Shown one piece after another: positions 50,616 to 58,671 of a stretch of DNA of 64,000 nucleotides (the stretch's first letter is position 1; each line of letters begins with the position of its first letter). The translations under genes were made by a program, and so were the position numbers. The notes below the pieces were generated by a model. That model searched no databases and had not been told where the DNA came from. It was given only the letters and a program-made list of their open reading frames with translations. Source of the DNA: Streptomyces sp. S465. GTDB lineage: Bacteria; Actinomycetota; Actinomycetes; Streptomycetales; Streptomycetaceae. The stretch lies in contig NZ_CP114036.1 of assembly GCF_026898115.1 (NCBI RefSeq), positions 8,984,001 to 9,048,000 of the forward strand. Direction: 5' to 3'.

Positions 50616-50930
50616 ACCACAGCTCCTCTTCCAGCACGTGGGCGGTCCTCGTCATCCATCGTCCACCGGCGCGAAGACCTGTTGACATCCACCTTTCGCA
50701 GCGTATCATCCCTGTGAAATATCACAGGGATTGCACGAGTACCGGCAGGGCCGGCTCGTCCTGAACGGAAGCGAAACCCTCCCGCAAGCAGCTGCTGACC
50801 CGGACACATACCTGCCTGGTCTTTACCGGCCTGGCCTTCGCGGCGCCGGACGTCCGCGGCCGGCCTTGCGTATCCGACAGAGCAGCACACATCGCAGCCT
50901 GCGTTCACCGTCGACCCGATAAGGCCCCAG
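50616..50930. other. Divergent control region of the AbgT/opine locus
   Basis: The 315-base gap between the GntR gene and the transporter holds the promoter and operator at 50682-50731. The roughly 210-base leader between the predicted start point and the transporter ATG has no recognisable gene and no clear riboswitch. Confidence 0.5.
50682..50731 (+). promoter_or_regulatory. Strong promoter with 10-bp-arm GntR operator
   Basis: TTGACA (50682-50687), a 16-base spacer and TATCAT (50704-50709) form a near-consensus housekeeping promoter toward abgT. ATCCCTGTGA (50708-50717) and TCACAGGGAT (50722-50731) are perfect inverted arms with a 4-base AATA centre, overlapping the -10 box and the expected start point. 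Binding there would block transcription. Confidence 0.75.
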
Positions 50931-52535
50931 ATGACGCAACTTCGAAGCAGCAGTCCGACCGCGGACGGCTCCATGAATCGGTTGTTCCGTGCGCTCAGCG
51001 CCCTGGAACGGGCGGGAAACAGGCTCCCCCATCCGTTCTGGCTGTTCTGGATCTTCGTGGCACTGCTGGGTGTGGTCAGTGCCGTACTGGCCGGGGCGGG
51101 CGTGTCCGTCACCCTGCCGTCGACAGGGGACTCCGTCGCGGTGAAGAACCTGCTCTCTCTTCAGGGGGCCAAGTTCGCGGCGGAGTCCGCACTGGACAAC
51201 TTCGCCGGGTTCGCACCGCTGTCGGTCGTGGTGGTGGTCCTGCTCGGAGTCAGCGTCACCGAGAAGAGCGGCCTTCTCACCGCGCTTCTTCGCGTCACGA
51301 TCGGCCGTCTGCCCGTTCGGTGGCTGACCTTCTCCATCGCGTTCAGCTCGATGATCGCGCACGTCATGAGCGACTCGGCCTACATCGTGATGATCCCGCT
51401 GGGGGCGCTGGCCTTCCGGACCGTGGGCCGCAGCCCCGTGCTCGGTCTGATGGTCGCCTACGCGTCGACGGCCATCGGCTTCAACGCCAGCCCGCTGGTG
51501 ACACCGGCCGACGCGGTCAGGTCGTCCCTGGCGGCCGAGGCCGCGCACACCGTCGACCCCGACTACGTCATCACTCCGGTCGCCACGTACTTCTTCACCG
51601 CGGTCTCATCGGTGTTCCTCGCCGCCGTGATCGCCCTCACGGTCGACCGCCTCCTGGCCCGAAGGCCCGAGTTCGTGCCGACACCCGAGGACGACGCGGC
51701 CGCCGACAGGCTCTTCAACACCACCCGAGCCGAGGCATCGCAGCCCAGCGGACCGGCCGGCGAGGCCCCTTCCGCGGTCACGCTGAGCGCCGTGGAGAAG
51801 CGCGCCATGAGACGGTCCGGCGCGGTGCTCCTGCTCTACGTCCTGGCGGTGTCCGCGCTCCTGCTGCCCGGATCCCCGTTCCGCGGCGAGGGCGGCAGCA
51901 TCGTCCAGTCCGTGGTCGTGGTGAACATCGCCGTGTTCATCTCCCTGCTGTTCGCGATCCTCGGCATCGTCTACGGCAGGCAGGTGGGCACGATCCCCTC
52001 GCTGTCGTCCGTCCCCTCCGCCATGGCCGACGGGGTGAAGTCCTTCGTACCCGTGATCGTGCTGTTCTTCGTGGTCGCGCAGTTCCTCGCTTACTTCACC
52101 TGGACCGGCATCAGCAATGTGATCACCGTCGAGGGCGCCCGGCTCCTGAAATCCCTGGACGCGCCCCACCTCGTCATCCTGCTCGTGATCATCCTGGCCA
52201 TCAGCGGACTCAACATCGTCATCAGCAGCGGTTCGGCGATGTGGTCCATCCTCGCCCCCGTCGTGGTTCCCCTGACGATGTACATCGGACTGTCCCCCCA
52301 GGCGGCGATGGTCTCGTTCATGATCGGCGACTCGGTCACCAACACCACCCCCATGAACGCCTACTTCGTCCTGGCCCTGGGATTCCTCCAGCAGTTCCGG
52401 AAGGGCGCGGGCATCGGCACCATGCTGTCCTTCACGGTTCCCGTGGCTCTCGCCGTACTCGTCTCGTGGTCGTCCTTCTTCGCCCTCTGGTACGCCCTGG
52501 GCATTCCGCTCGGCCCAGGGGTGCCCGTCAGATGA
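50931..52535 (+). CDS. AbgT-family transporter
   Basis: 534-residue membrane protein with about 11-13 hydrophobic segments of the AbgT (p-aminobenzoyl-glutamate) family. Family blocks include NRLPHPFWLFWIFVALLG, LGVSVTEKSGLLTALLR, SDSAYIVMIPLGALAF, NASPLVTPADA and the re-entrant hairpin segments SSGSAMWSILAPVVVPL and GDSVTNTTPMNAYFV. The family transports folate breakdown products or exports sulfonamides; dipeptide-like substrates have been suggested. AAGG lies 7 bases before the ATG. It precedes a dehydrogenase of the opine group and is controlled by the adjacent GntR protein, pointing to an N-substituted amino acid as substrate. Confidence 0.93.
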   Translation: MTQLRSSSPTADGSMNRLFRALSALERAGNRLPHPFWLFWIFVALLGVVSAVLAGAGVSVTLPSTGDSVAVKNLLSLQGAKFAAESALDNFAGFAPLSVVVVVLLGVSVTEKSGLLTALLRVTIGRLPVRWLTFSIAFSSMIAHVMSDSAYIVMIPLGALAFRTVGRSPVLGLMVAYASTAIGFNASPLVTPADAVRSSLAAEAAHTVDPDYVITPVATYFFTAVSSVFLAAVIALTVDRLLARRPEFVPTPEDDAAADRLFNTTRAEASQPSGPAGEAPSAVTLSAVEKRAMRRSGAVLLLYVLAVSALLLPGSPFRGEGGSIVQSVVVVNIAVFISLLFAILGIVYGRQVGTIPSLSSVPSAMADGVKSFVPVIVLFFVVAQFLAYFTWTGISNVITVEGARLLKSLDAPHLVILLVIILAISGLNIVISSGSAMWSILAPVVVPLTMYIGLSPQAAMVSFMIGDSVTNTTPMNAYFVLALGFLQQFRKGAGIGTMLSFTVPVALAVLVSWSSFFALWYALGIPLGPGVPVR

Positions 52536-52715
52536 CACCCTGCCGCCCGCCCGGCGATTCCCCGCCGGACAACGGGCGCCCGATGACCGAAAGGAAGCCG
52601 CGAACGGCTGTCGCGACACCACCACTTCAACGCCTTGCACAGTCCGCCACCTTGCACGGTTCGGCACCGCCGAGCCCACTCCCGCACCACTTCAGAACGG
52701 AAAGAGTCACTCACC

Positions 52716-53795
52716 ATGGGCAGCATCGCCATCATCGGCGCAGGCAACGTCGGCCAGGCCATCGCCGGCCACATGTCCTTCAAGGGACACGACGTACGGA
52801 TCTTCGACAGGTGGGGTCGTGATCTTGAACCGATCAAGGCCAACGACGGCATCGACATGACCGGAGACGTGGAGGGCCACGGCACCCCCTCCGTGCTGAC
52901 GACCGACCTCACGCACGCCGTCGGCGGCGCCGAGGTGGTCATCGTCGCCGCCCCCGCCTTCGCGCACGCCTACCTGTCCAAGGAACTCGCCGCTGTCCTC
53001 GCGCCGGACCAGCTCGTCCTGTTCCAGCCGGGCGTCCTCGGCAGCGGCGTGGAGCTCGCGCGCATGTTCGCCATCGCCGGTCGGCAGCCCTGCCTCATCG
53101 CGGAGACGCCGACCAGCCTGTACACATGCCGGCTGCGCCGCCCCGCGCACGTCTACATCGGGGCGATCAAGCACGCCGTCCCGCTGGCCACCGTACCCAG
53201 TGCGGACACGCCCCGGGCTCTGGACATCCTGCGGACGTACTTCGGCGACCGGTACGTGCCGGGCGAGGACACGCTGACCGTCGGACTGAACAACTGCAAC
53301 CCCATCTACCATGTGCCGCCGGCGGTGCTGAACTTCAAGACGGTCGAAGACGCCGACTGCCACCCGCTGCACAGCCTGGTGACACCGCGCATCGCGGAGG
53401 TCATCGACGCCCTCGACCGCGAACGCCTCGCCCTGGCGGACGCCCTCGGCGTGAAGGCGGCCAGCTTCTGGGACTTCCTCGACACCGCCTACGGGGTGAC
53501 CGAGGGCAGCTTCGTCGAGCGCATCGTGCAGGGCTACGGCCGTCAGGGATTCCCCGAACCGGACTCGGTCAAGCACCGGTACTTCACCGAAGACGTCCCG
53601 TTCGGGCTGGTCATCTGGAGTTCGCTGGCCGCGCAGATCGGACTCTCCCTGCCCCTGACCGACTCGTTCGTCGCCCTGAGCACAGCCCTGTGCGGACAGG
53701 ACTTCGTAGCCGGTGGGCGCACAGCGCAGACGCTGGGCCTGCTCGGCTCCGATGTCGACGGCATCCGGGCCGCGTTCGTCGACGGCGCGGTGTGA
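52716..53795 (+). CDS. NAD/NADP octopine/nopaline dehydrogenase family protein
   Basis: 359 residues. The N-terminal Rossmann domain shows IIGAGNVGQAIAGHMSFKGH (GxGxxG) and DRWGRDLEP after strand 2; the C-terminal helical domain of the opine dehydrogenase family has NNCNPIYHVPPAVLNFKTVE with the conserved His, and the ALGVKAASFWDFLDTAYGV block. Opine dehydrogenases reversibly couple a 2-oxoacid with an amino acid. The start at 52716 has GGAAAGAG upstream. It follows the AbgT transporter by 180 bases in the same direction. Confidence 0.92.
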   Translation: MGSIAIIGAGNVGQAIAGHMSFKGHDVRIFDRWGRDLEPIKANDGIDMTGDVEGHGTPSVLTTDLTHAVGGAEVVIVAAPAFAHAYLSKELAAVLAPDQLVLFQPGVLGSGVELARMFAIAGRQPCLIAETPTSLYTCRLRRPAHVYIGAIKHAVPLATVPSADTPRALDILRTYFGDRYVPGEDTLTVGLNNCNPIYHVPPAVLNFKTVEDADCHPLHSLVTPRIAEVIDALDRERLALADALGVKAASFWDFLDTAYGVTEGSFVERIVQGYGRQGFPEPDSVKHRYFTEDVPFGLVIWSSLAAQIGLSLPLTDSFVALSTALCGQDFVAGGRTAQTLGLLGSDVDGIRAAFVDGAV

Positions 53796-53928
53796 ACGTG
53801 CCGCACCGGCCGTAACCCGCCGCCCGCCGGAGCCGCCCGCCGGACCAGCCGCCCGCGGTCCCAGAAGGCGCAAGGCCGTCCGGGGCCGCGGGCGCGCGTT
53901 GAGTCCGTCAGCGCGCTAGGTTGGCGTG

Positions 53929-54495
53929 ATGCGTGATCTGCACACCGAACGTCTTGTGCTCCGCGGCTGGCGGAAGTCCGACCTTGACCCGTGGGCGGCC
54001 ATGAATGCCGATCCGCGGGTCCGGGAGTACTTCCCGGACATCCTCACCCGGGAGCAGAGCACGGCATCCGCGGCCCGTTTCCAAGCCGACCTCGACCGGC
54101 GAGGCTGGGGATGGTGGGCGGTGGAGGTCAGGGCAACCGGCGAGTTCATCGGGTTCACCGGGCTCGATCCGGTGGATGAAGGGATGCCGTTCACCGGGGT
54201 GGAGGCCGGCTGGCGGCTGGCCCGCCCGGCGTGGGGACACGGCTATGCCACCGAGGCCGCCCGAGCCGTGGTGGCCTTCGGCTTCGAACATCTCGGGCTG
54301 GCGGAGATCCTCGCGGTGACCACGGCCACCAACCTGCGTTCGCGGGCAGTGATGCGCCGTATCGGCATGACCCGCGATCCAGCCGACGACTTCGACGACC
54401 CGAGCGTGCCCGACGGACCGCTGCGCCGGAGTGTGGTGTACCGGCTCCGCGCCGAAGAGCGGCAGCCCGCTCGGCGGGTGCCGGACAGCGGTTGA
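53929..54495 (+). CDS. GNAT-family N-acetyltransferase (RimJ/RimL-like)
   Basis: 188 residues of the RimJ/RimL branch: LHTERLVLRGWRKSDLDPWA start, EFIGFTGLDPV strand, the acetyl-CoA loop region WRLARPAWGHGYATEAARAV and the terminal VTTATNLRSRAVMRRIGM. The acceptor could be an amino-terminus or a small amine. ATG 53929 is preferred over the overlapping GTG at 53926. Its stop is followed by a compound hairpin that separates it from the convergent sirtuin gene. Confidence 0.92.
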   Translation: MRDLHTERLVLRGWRKSDLDPWAAMNADPRVREYFPDILTREQSTASAARFQADLDRRGWGWWAVEVRATGEFIGFTGLDPVDEGMPFTGVEAGWRLARPAWGHGYATEAARAVVAFGFEHLGLAEILAVTTATNLRSRAVMRRIGMTRDPADDFDDPSVPDGPLRRSVVYRLRAEERQPARRVPDSG

Positions 54496-54501
54496 CGCTT
54501 C

Positions 54502-54552
54502 GCGGCTCGGGGCCACCGGCTCAGCCGGAGGGTGGTCACCGCACCGAGCCGC
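54502..54552. terminator. Compound hairpin terminator
   Basis: GCGGCTCGG (54502-54510) pairs with CCGAGCCGC (54544-54552), enclosing a smaller CCGGC/GCCGG hairpin at 54516-54528. It sits between the convergent GNAT and sirtuin genes. Confidence 0.55.
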
Positions 54553-54553
54553 C

Positions 54554-55447
54554 TCACGCCTGGGCCGGCCCGGGGATGCCCAGCCGGCCGGCCACGGCGG
54601 TGAGGGTCGTTCCCAGCGGGAGCGCGACCCGGGTGACGGCGTGCCGGTCGCCCCGGGTGGGGTCCAGGTTGACGATCAGCACCGGTTTCCCGGCCTGGGC
54701 CGCCTGGCGGACGAACCGGAGCCCGGACATCACCGTCAGTGAGGAGCCCAGGACCAGGAGCGAGGACGCCTCACGGACCAGTGTGCGGCAGTGCTCGACC
54801 CGAGCCGGCGGAACGGCCTCGCCGAAGAACACCACGTCCGGTTTGAGGATGCCGCCACAGACCGTGCAGGGCACCACGCGGAAGTCCCCGACCTGTTCGT
54901 CGGTGAGGTCGGCGTCACCGTCCGGGTTGATTCCGGCAGCCACCGGTTCGAAGCCCACATTGGCCTCCTCCAGCCGCCGGGCGAGTTCGCGGCGCGGGCT
55001 GAAGGCGCCGCAGGAGAGGCAGACGACCCGGTCCAGGCTTCCGTGGAGTTCCACCACGTCCTCGCTGCCGGCGGCCTGGTGCAGGCCGTCGACGTTCTGC
55101 GTGATCACACCCGAGAGCAGGCCGTGCCGCGCGAACGCGGCCACGGCCCGGTGCCCGGCGTTGGGGCGGGCGCGGCCGAAGGTGCGCCAGCCGAGGTGGC
55201 TGCGCGCCCAGTACCGACGCCGGGCCTGGACGTTCGCTGTGAACTCCTGGTAGGTCATCGGGGTGTGCCGGCTCAGGCTCCCGCCCTCGCCCCGGTAGTC
55301 GGGGATGCCGGACTCCGTGGACAGGCCCGCCCCGCTGAGCACCAGCACACCGCCGGCGCTCAGGGCATCGGCGACCGGCTCCGGATCGGTGCTGCCCGGC
55401 GGCAGGTCCTCGGTGGGGGTCCAGTTCACAGTGGGGCGCATGCGCAT
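54554..55447 (-). CDS. NAD-dependent protein deacylase (SIR2 family)
   Basis: 297-residue sirtuin. NAD-binding GAGLSTESGIPDYRG, the TQNVDGLHQAAG catalytic loop with the histidine in VELHGS, and two zinc CxxC pairs (VCLSCG and PCTVCGG) are all present, followed by LKPDVVFFGEAVP and LVLGSSLTVMSG. It removes acyl groups from lysines using NAD, for example on acetyl-CoA synthetase. The start at 55447 is the last sensible ATG before the core, although no strong ribosome site is seen; ATG 55441 is another option. Confidence 0.92.
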   Translation of the reverse strand: MRMRPTVNWTPTEDLPPGSTDPEPVADALSAGGVLVLSGAGLSTESGIPDYRGEGGSLSRHTPMTYQEFTANVQARRRYWARSHLGWRTFGRARPNAGHRAVAAFARHGLLSGVITQNVDGLHQAAGSEDVVELHGSLDRVVCLSCGAFSPRRELARRLEEANVGFEPVAAGINPDGDADLTDEQVGDFRVVPCTVCGGILKPDVVFFGEAVPPARVEHCRTLVREASSLLVLGSSLTVMSGLRFVRQAAQAGKPVLIVNLDPTRGDRHAVTRVALPLGTTLTAVAGRLGIPGPAQA

Positions 55448-55762
55448 GCCGCAAGGGTACGGAACAGGCTGCCACCCTCCGCTGTGCGGCGTCGGACGCG
55501 ACCTCGGCAACGTCCCCCGCCCGCGGCCAGTGCCGTTGCGCGGGCGGCGGGTCTCCCGGAGCACACGTCGCTCTCGCCACGCCGAACCATGATGTCAGTC
55601 TGCGAGCGGTGGCCGGTCCGAGCCAGGGGTTCTCAGCCCCTGGGCGAAGGACCCCCTGGTTGTCCGTGACGGGCGGGCTCATGGTGGGAAGGGACCACCG
55701 GCTTCCCGGTGAACCTGGGCGCAGCCCGCCCGACACATCCCAGATCCATAAGGAAAAATGCC

Positions 55763-56527
55763 ATGGACATCTCCGGCAACACCATCTTCATCCCCGGTTC
55801 CACCAGCGGCATCGGTCTCGCCCTCGCCCTCGAACTGCGGGCCAAGGGGAACACCGTCATCATCGGAGGGCGCCGAGCCGAGCTGCTCGAGAAGATCGCC
55901 GCCGAGCACCCCGGTATCGGCACCGTCCGGATCGACACCGCGGACCCCGCGAGCATCACCGCCGCCGCCGAAGAGGTGCTGAACCGGTACCCGGACCTCA
56001 ATGTCCTGGTCACGATGGCCGGGATCATGCACATCGAGGACTGGCACCAGCCCGAGTCCTTCCTGGCCTCCGCCGAATCCGTGGTGACCACCAACGTACT
56101 CGGCCCGATCCGGCTCATCGCCGCGTTCATCGAGCACCTGCGGGCACAGCGGGACGCCACGATCGTCACCGTCTCCTCGGGCCTGGCGTTCGCTCCGCTC
56201 AAGGTCACCCCCAGCTACAACGCTTCGAAGGCCGCGATCCACATGCTCAGTGAGTCGATCCGGCTACAGCTGACCGACACCAGCGTCAAGGTGGTGGAGC
56301 TCGTGCCGCCGTCCGTACGCACCGAACTGCTGCCCGGCCAGGAGGAGAATGAGCTGGCCATGCCGCTGGATGAGTTCGTGGCGGAGGTCATGGCACTGCT
56401 GGAGGCCGAGCCCGAGGCCAAGGAGATCCAGGTCGAGCGGGTGAAGTTCCTGCGCCACGGCGAGGCACGCGGCGACTACGACCAGGTCGTCCGGACACTC
56501 AACGCCTCCGACCCGCACGCCAGGTAA
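55763..56527 (+). CDS. SDR-family oxidoreductase (DltE-like)
   Basis: 254-residue SDR: PGSTSGIG at residues 11-18, GGRRAELLEK, catalytic Ser in TVSSGLAF, YNASK pair, LVPPSVRTELL. It is a paralogue of the SDR at 46966, both starting MDIS and sharing the last-third layout, and resembles DltE/YciK-type enzymes. AAGGAA precedes the ATG by 7 bases. No dedicated regulator is adjacent; downstream lie only decayed genes. Confidence 0.92.
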   Translation: MDISGNTIFIPGSTSGIGLALALELRAKGNTVIIGGRRAELLEKIAAEHPGIGTVRIDTADPASITAAAEEVLNRYPDLNVLVTMAGIMHIEDWHQPESFLASAESVVTTNVLGPIRLIAAFIEHLRAQRDATIVTVSSGLAFAPLKVTPSYNASKAAIHMLSESIRLQLTDTSVKVVELVPPSVRTELLPGQEENELAMPLDEFVAEVMALLEAEPEAKEIQVERVKFLRHGEARGDYDQVVRTLNASDPHAR

Positions 56528-56698
56528 CCGCGCGGCCAACCGCCGCCGCTGCTCCGCCCCCTCGGCCGCTGGGCCGGGCGCGGCCGGGACGGGGCTCGCC
56601 CGGCGGTTGGGCCGTCCGCGGAGATCGACCAGTCCGCCGACCTCATCACCCGAACCGCACATACCATGGCACCGGCGCCGGCCGGCGTGGCCTGACGC

Positions 56699-56813
56699 AT
56701 CGACGGCGAGGTCGACGAGGCGTCGCAGACCGTAGGGCGGGTGGTGGCGGAGGGCGCGCGGATCGAGTCCTCGCTGATCGGCCAGGTCGCCCCGGCGCCC
56801 TGCGTGCCCAGCG
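56699..56813 (+). pseudogene. Fragment of a glucose-1-phosphate thymidylyltransferase (rmlA-like)
   Basis: About 40 residues, IDGEVDEASQTVGRVVAEGARI and SSLIGQV, resemble the C-terminal hexapeptide-type region of the long (StrD/RmlA3-like) glucose-1-phosphate thymidylyltransferases. The nucleotide-binding N-terminus is absent. The call is supported mainly by its position directly before an rmlB fragment. Confidence 0.5.
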
Positions 56814-57070
56814 CGCACCGACTGGCCGCACGTCGCGGACCACTGCCAGGGCATCGAGCTGGTGCGGACCGGGGGCCGTCCCGGGGAGGTCTACAACATC
56901 GGAGGCGGCACCGAACTGAGCAACAAGGAGTTGACCGGTCTGCTGCTTAACTCGGCTACCGGCCGCGGCACGGCTTCGCCGACGGGCTCGCCCGCACCGT
57001 CCCCTGGTATCGCGACAACCGTGACTGGTGGGAGCCGCTCAAGCGCCGCATCCGTCAGGGACGCGCGTGA
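56814..57070 (+). pseudogene. Fragment of dTDP-glucose 4,6-dehydratase (rmlB)
   Basis: Two pieces of the C-terminal part: DWPHVADHCQGIELVRTGGR with PGEVYNIGGGTELSNKELTG, then in another frame GFADGLARTVPWYRDNRDWW with EPLKRR and stop. These are the characteristic RmlB blocks; some 45-60 residues between them and the whole N-terminal cofactor domain are missing. Its TGA stop overlaps the GTG start of the following rmlD fragment, preserving the original operon join. Confidence 0.8.
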
Positions 57071-57333
57071 GGTGGCTGGTCACCGGCGCCGGCGGCATGC
57101 TCGGCCGCGACACGGTCGGCGAACTGCGTCGACGAGGCGAGGACGTGACCCCTATGCACCGTGTCGCCCTGGACATCACCAGCCCCGGGGCCATGAGCAG
57201 CTACCCCGCCCGACGTCCCGGCACCGCGGCGGAGGCCGCCGACGCCGTGGTCTTCCTCGCCGGCGACGAGGCGTCCTACATTCACGGCGTGCTGCTGCCC
57301 GTCGACGGCAGAGCCCTGACCCGTGAACCGCCC
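57067..57333 (+). pseudogene. rmlD N-terminus fused to an SDR C-terminus
   Basis: The frame begins at GTG 57067 with VRWLVTGAGGMLGRDTVGEL and RRRGEDVTPMHRVALDIT, the N-terminal cofactor domain of dTDP-4-dehydrorhamnose reductase. From about 57206 it changes to RPGTAAEAADAVVFLAGDEA, SYIHGVLLPVDG, the C-terminal end of an unrelated classical SDR. The join is in frame but both partners are incomplete, so neither activity is likely. Confidence 0.75.
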
Positions 57334-57547
57334 GCGCCCCGGGCCAGGCAGCGCCATGCGGGCTGCCTCACCCGGGGCGCATCGCGCTGCCTGTTCTCTC
57401 GCTGGGCGCCGTTGCCTGCCGGGAAGTGCGCGGCGATACGATGCAAGCGCCGCCCGCGGTGGAGAACCGTTGATGCTCAGTGCCCCCGGGGGAGCCGCCA
57501 CACGCGTCCGTCACGCCGGCGCGGCTCACAACCCTGAGGAGATCAAC

Positions 57548-58504
57548 ATGAGTTTCGCACTCCACCCCGACCTCGCCCGCGCCGTGCGGTCAGCGGCCGT
57601 CGGCGCACCGAAGCCCGCGGCCCGCGACGACTGGCGGCAACTGCGCGCCGACGGGGAGAAAGCCCTCGCGGCCATGGAAGCCACCCTGCCCGAATCCGCG
57701 ACCGTGAGCCGCCAGGACTTCATCGCCACGTCCTACGACGGACAGCAGGTACTGCTGCGCTGGTACACCCCGCCCCATGACACCGAGGCACCCGAACCCA
57801 CCGGTCCCGCGGTCCTCTACCTGCACGGCGGCGGGATGATCCTGGGTTCTGTGCGGTTGTTCGACCGTGTGGTGGCGCAGTACACCGCCGACAGCCAGGT
57901 GCCGATGCTGGCCGTGGACTACCGGCGCGCCCCCGAACACCCCCATCCCGCACCGGTGGAAGACTGCTGGGCGGGACTGGCTTGGCTCGCCCAGCACGCG
58001 GCAGAGCTCGGAGTCGACCCGGCGCGCATCGCCGTCATGGGCGACAGCGCCGGCGGCGGGCTGGCCGCCGCGACAGCCCTGCTCGCCCGGGTCCGCGGCC
58101 TGCCGCTGGCACGGCAGATCCTCATCTATCCGATGCTCGACGACCGCAATACCCATCCCGACCCCGTCCTGGAACCCTTCGTCGGCTGGAACTACGACAA
58201 CAACCACACCGGCTGGCACGCCCTGCTGGGCGACACCATCGGCACCCCTGACGTACCCCCCACCGCGGCCCCCGCCCGCGCCGAGAGCCTGACCGGTCTC
58301 CCCGCCGCCTACATCGAGGTGGGAGAGCTGGACATCTTCCGCGACGAGTGCCTCGACCACGCCCGCCGCCTCACCGGCGCCGGGGTCTCCGCCGAACTGC
58401 ATGTGCACCCGGGCTGTCCGCACGGTTTCGACCGCATCGATCCCACCGCCGATATCGCGCAACGCTCCCGCGCCGACAGGATCCGTGTCCTGCGCGCCCT
58501 GTGA
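57548..58504 (+). CDS. HSL-type alpha/beta-hydrolase (esterase)
   Basis: 318-residue hormone-sensitive-lipase-family esterase. The oxyanion loop is LYLHGGGMILGS at about residue 98, the nucleophile elbow is GDSAGG at about residue 162, the acid is in VGELDIFRDE and the histidine in CPHGFD. YRRAPEHPHPAPVEDC is the usual family block. It hydrolyses short acyl or acetyl esters. GAGGAG lies 6 bases before the ATG at 57548. It is the first intact gene after the deoxysugar remnants. Confidence 0.93.
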   Translation: MSFALHPDLARAVRSAAVGAPKPAARDDWRQLRADGEKALAAMEATLPESATVSRQDFIATSYDGQQVLLRWYTPPHDTEAPEPTGPAVLYLHGGGMILGSVRLFDRVVAQYTADSQVPMLAVDYRRAPEHPHPAPVEDCWAGLAWLAQHAAELGVDPARIAVMGDSAGGGLAAATALLARVRGLPLARQILIYPMLDDRNTHPDPVLEPFVGWNYDNNHTGWHALLGDTIGTPDVPPTAAPARAESLTGLPAAYIEVGELDIFRDECLDHARRLTGAGVSAELHVHPGCPHGFDRIDPTADIAQRSRADRIRVLRAL

Positions 58505-58589
58505 CAGCCCTTGCGCCGAGCGGGGGGTAGGCAAAAGACAAAGGCAAGGAGAACTTGCTCCTTGCCACTCTCAACGTATAGCGCACTGG

Positions 58590-58608
58590 GGGGCTTGCCG
58601 CAAGACCC
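58590..58608 (+). promoter_or_regulatory. Rifamycin-associated element (RAE)
   Basis: GGGGCTTGCCGCAAGACCC, a 19-bp inverted repeat matching the RAE I remember (GGGGCTTGCxGCAAG-CCC) found upstream of rifamycin-resistance genes. It is 64 bases before the rph start. A possible promoter, TTGCTC (58555-58560) with TATAGC (58577-58582), lies just upstream, placing the element at the start-point region. Confidence 0.8.
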
Positions 58609-58671
58609 GGGTCACGGCGCAGAATCGTCGGCCGATGCCCCGACCTGGGGGCATGGGGAGGCACGAGGTGT

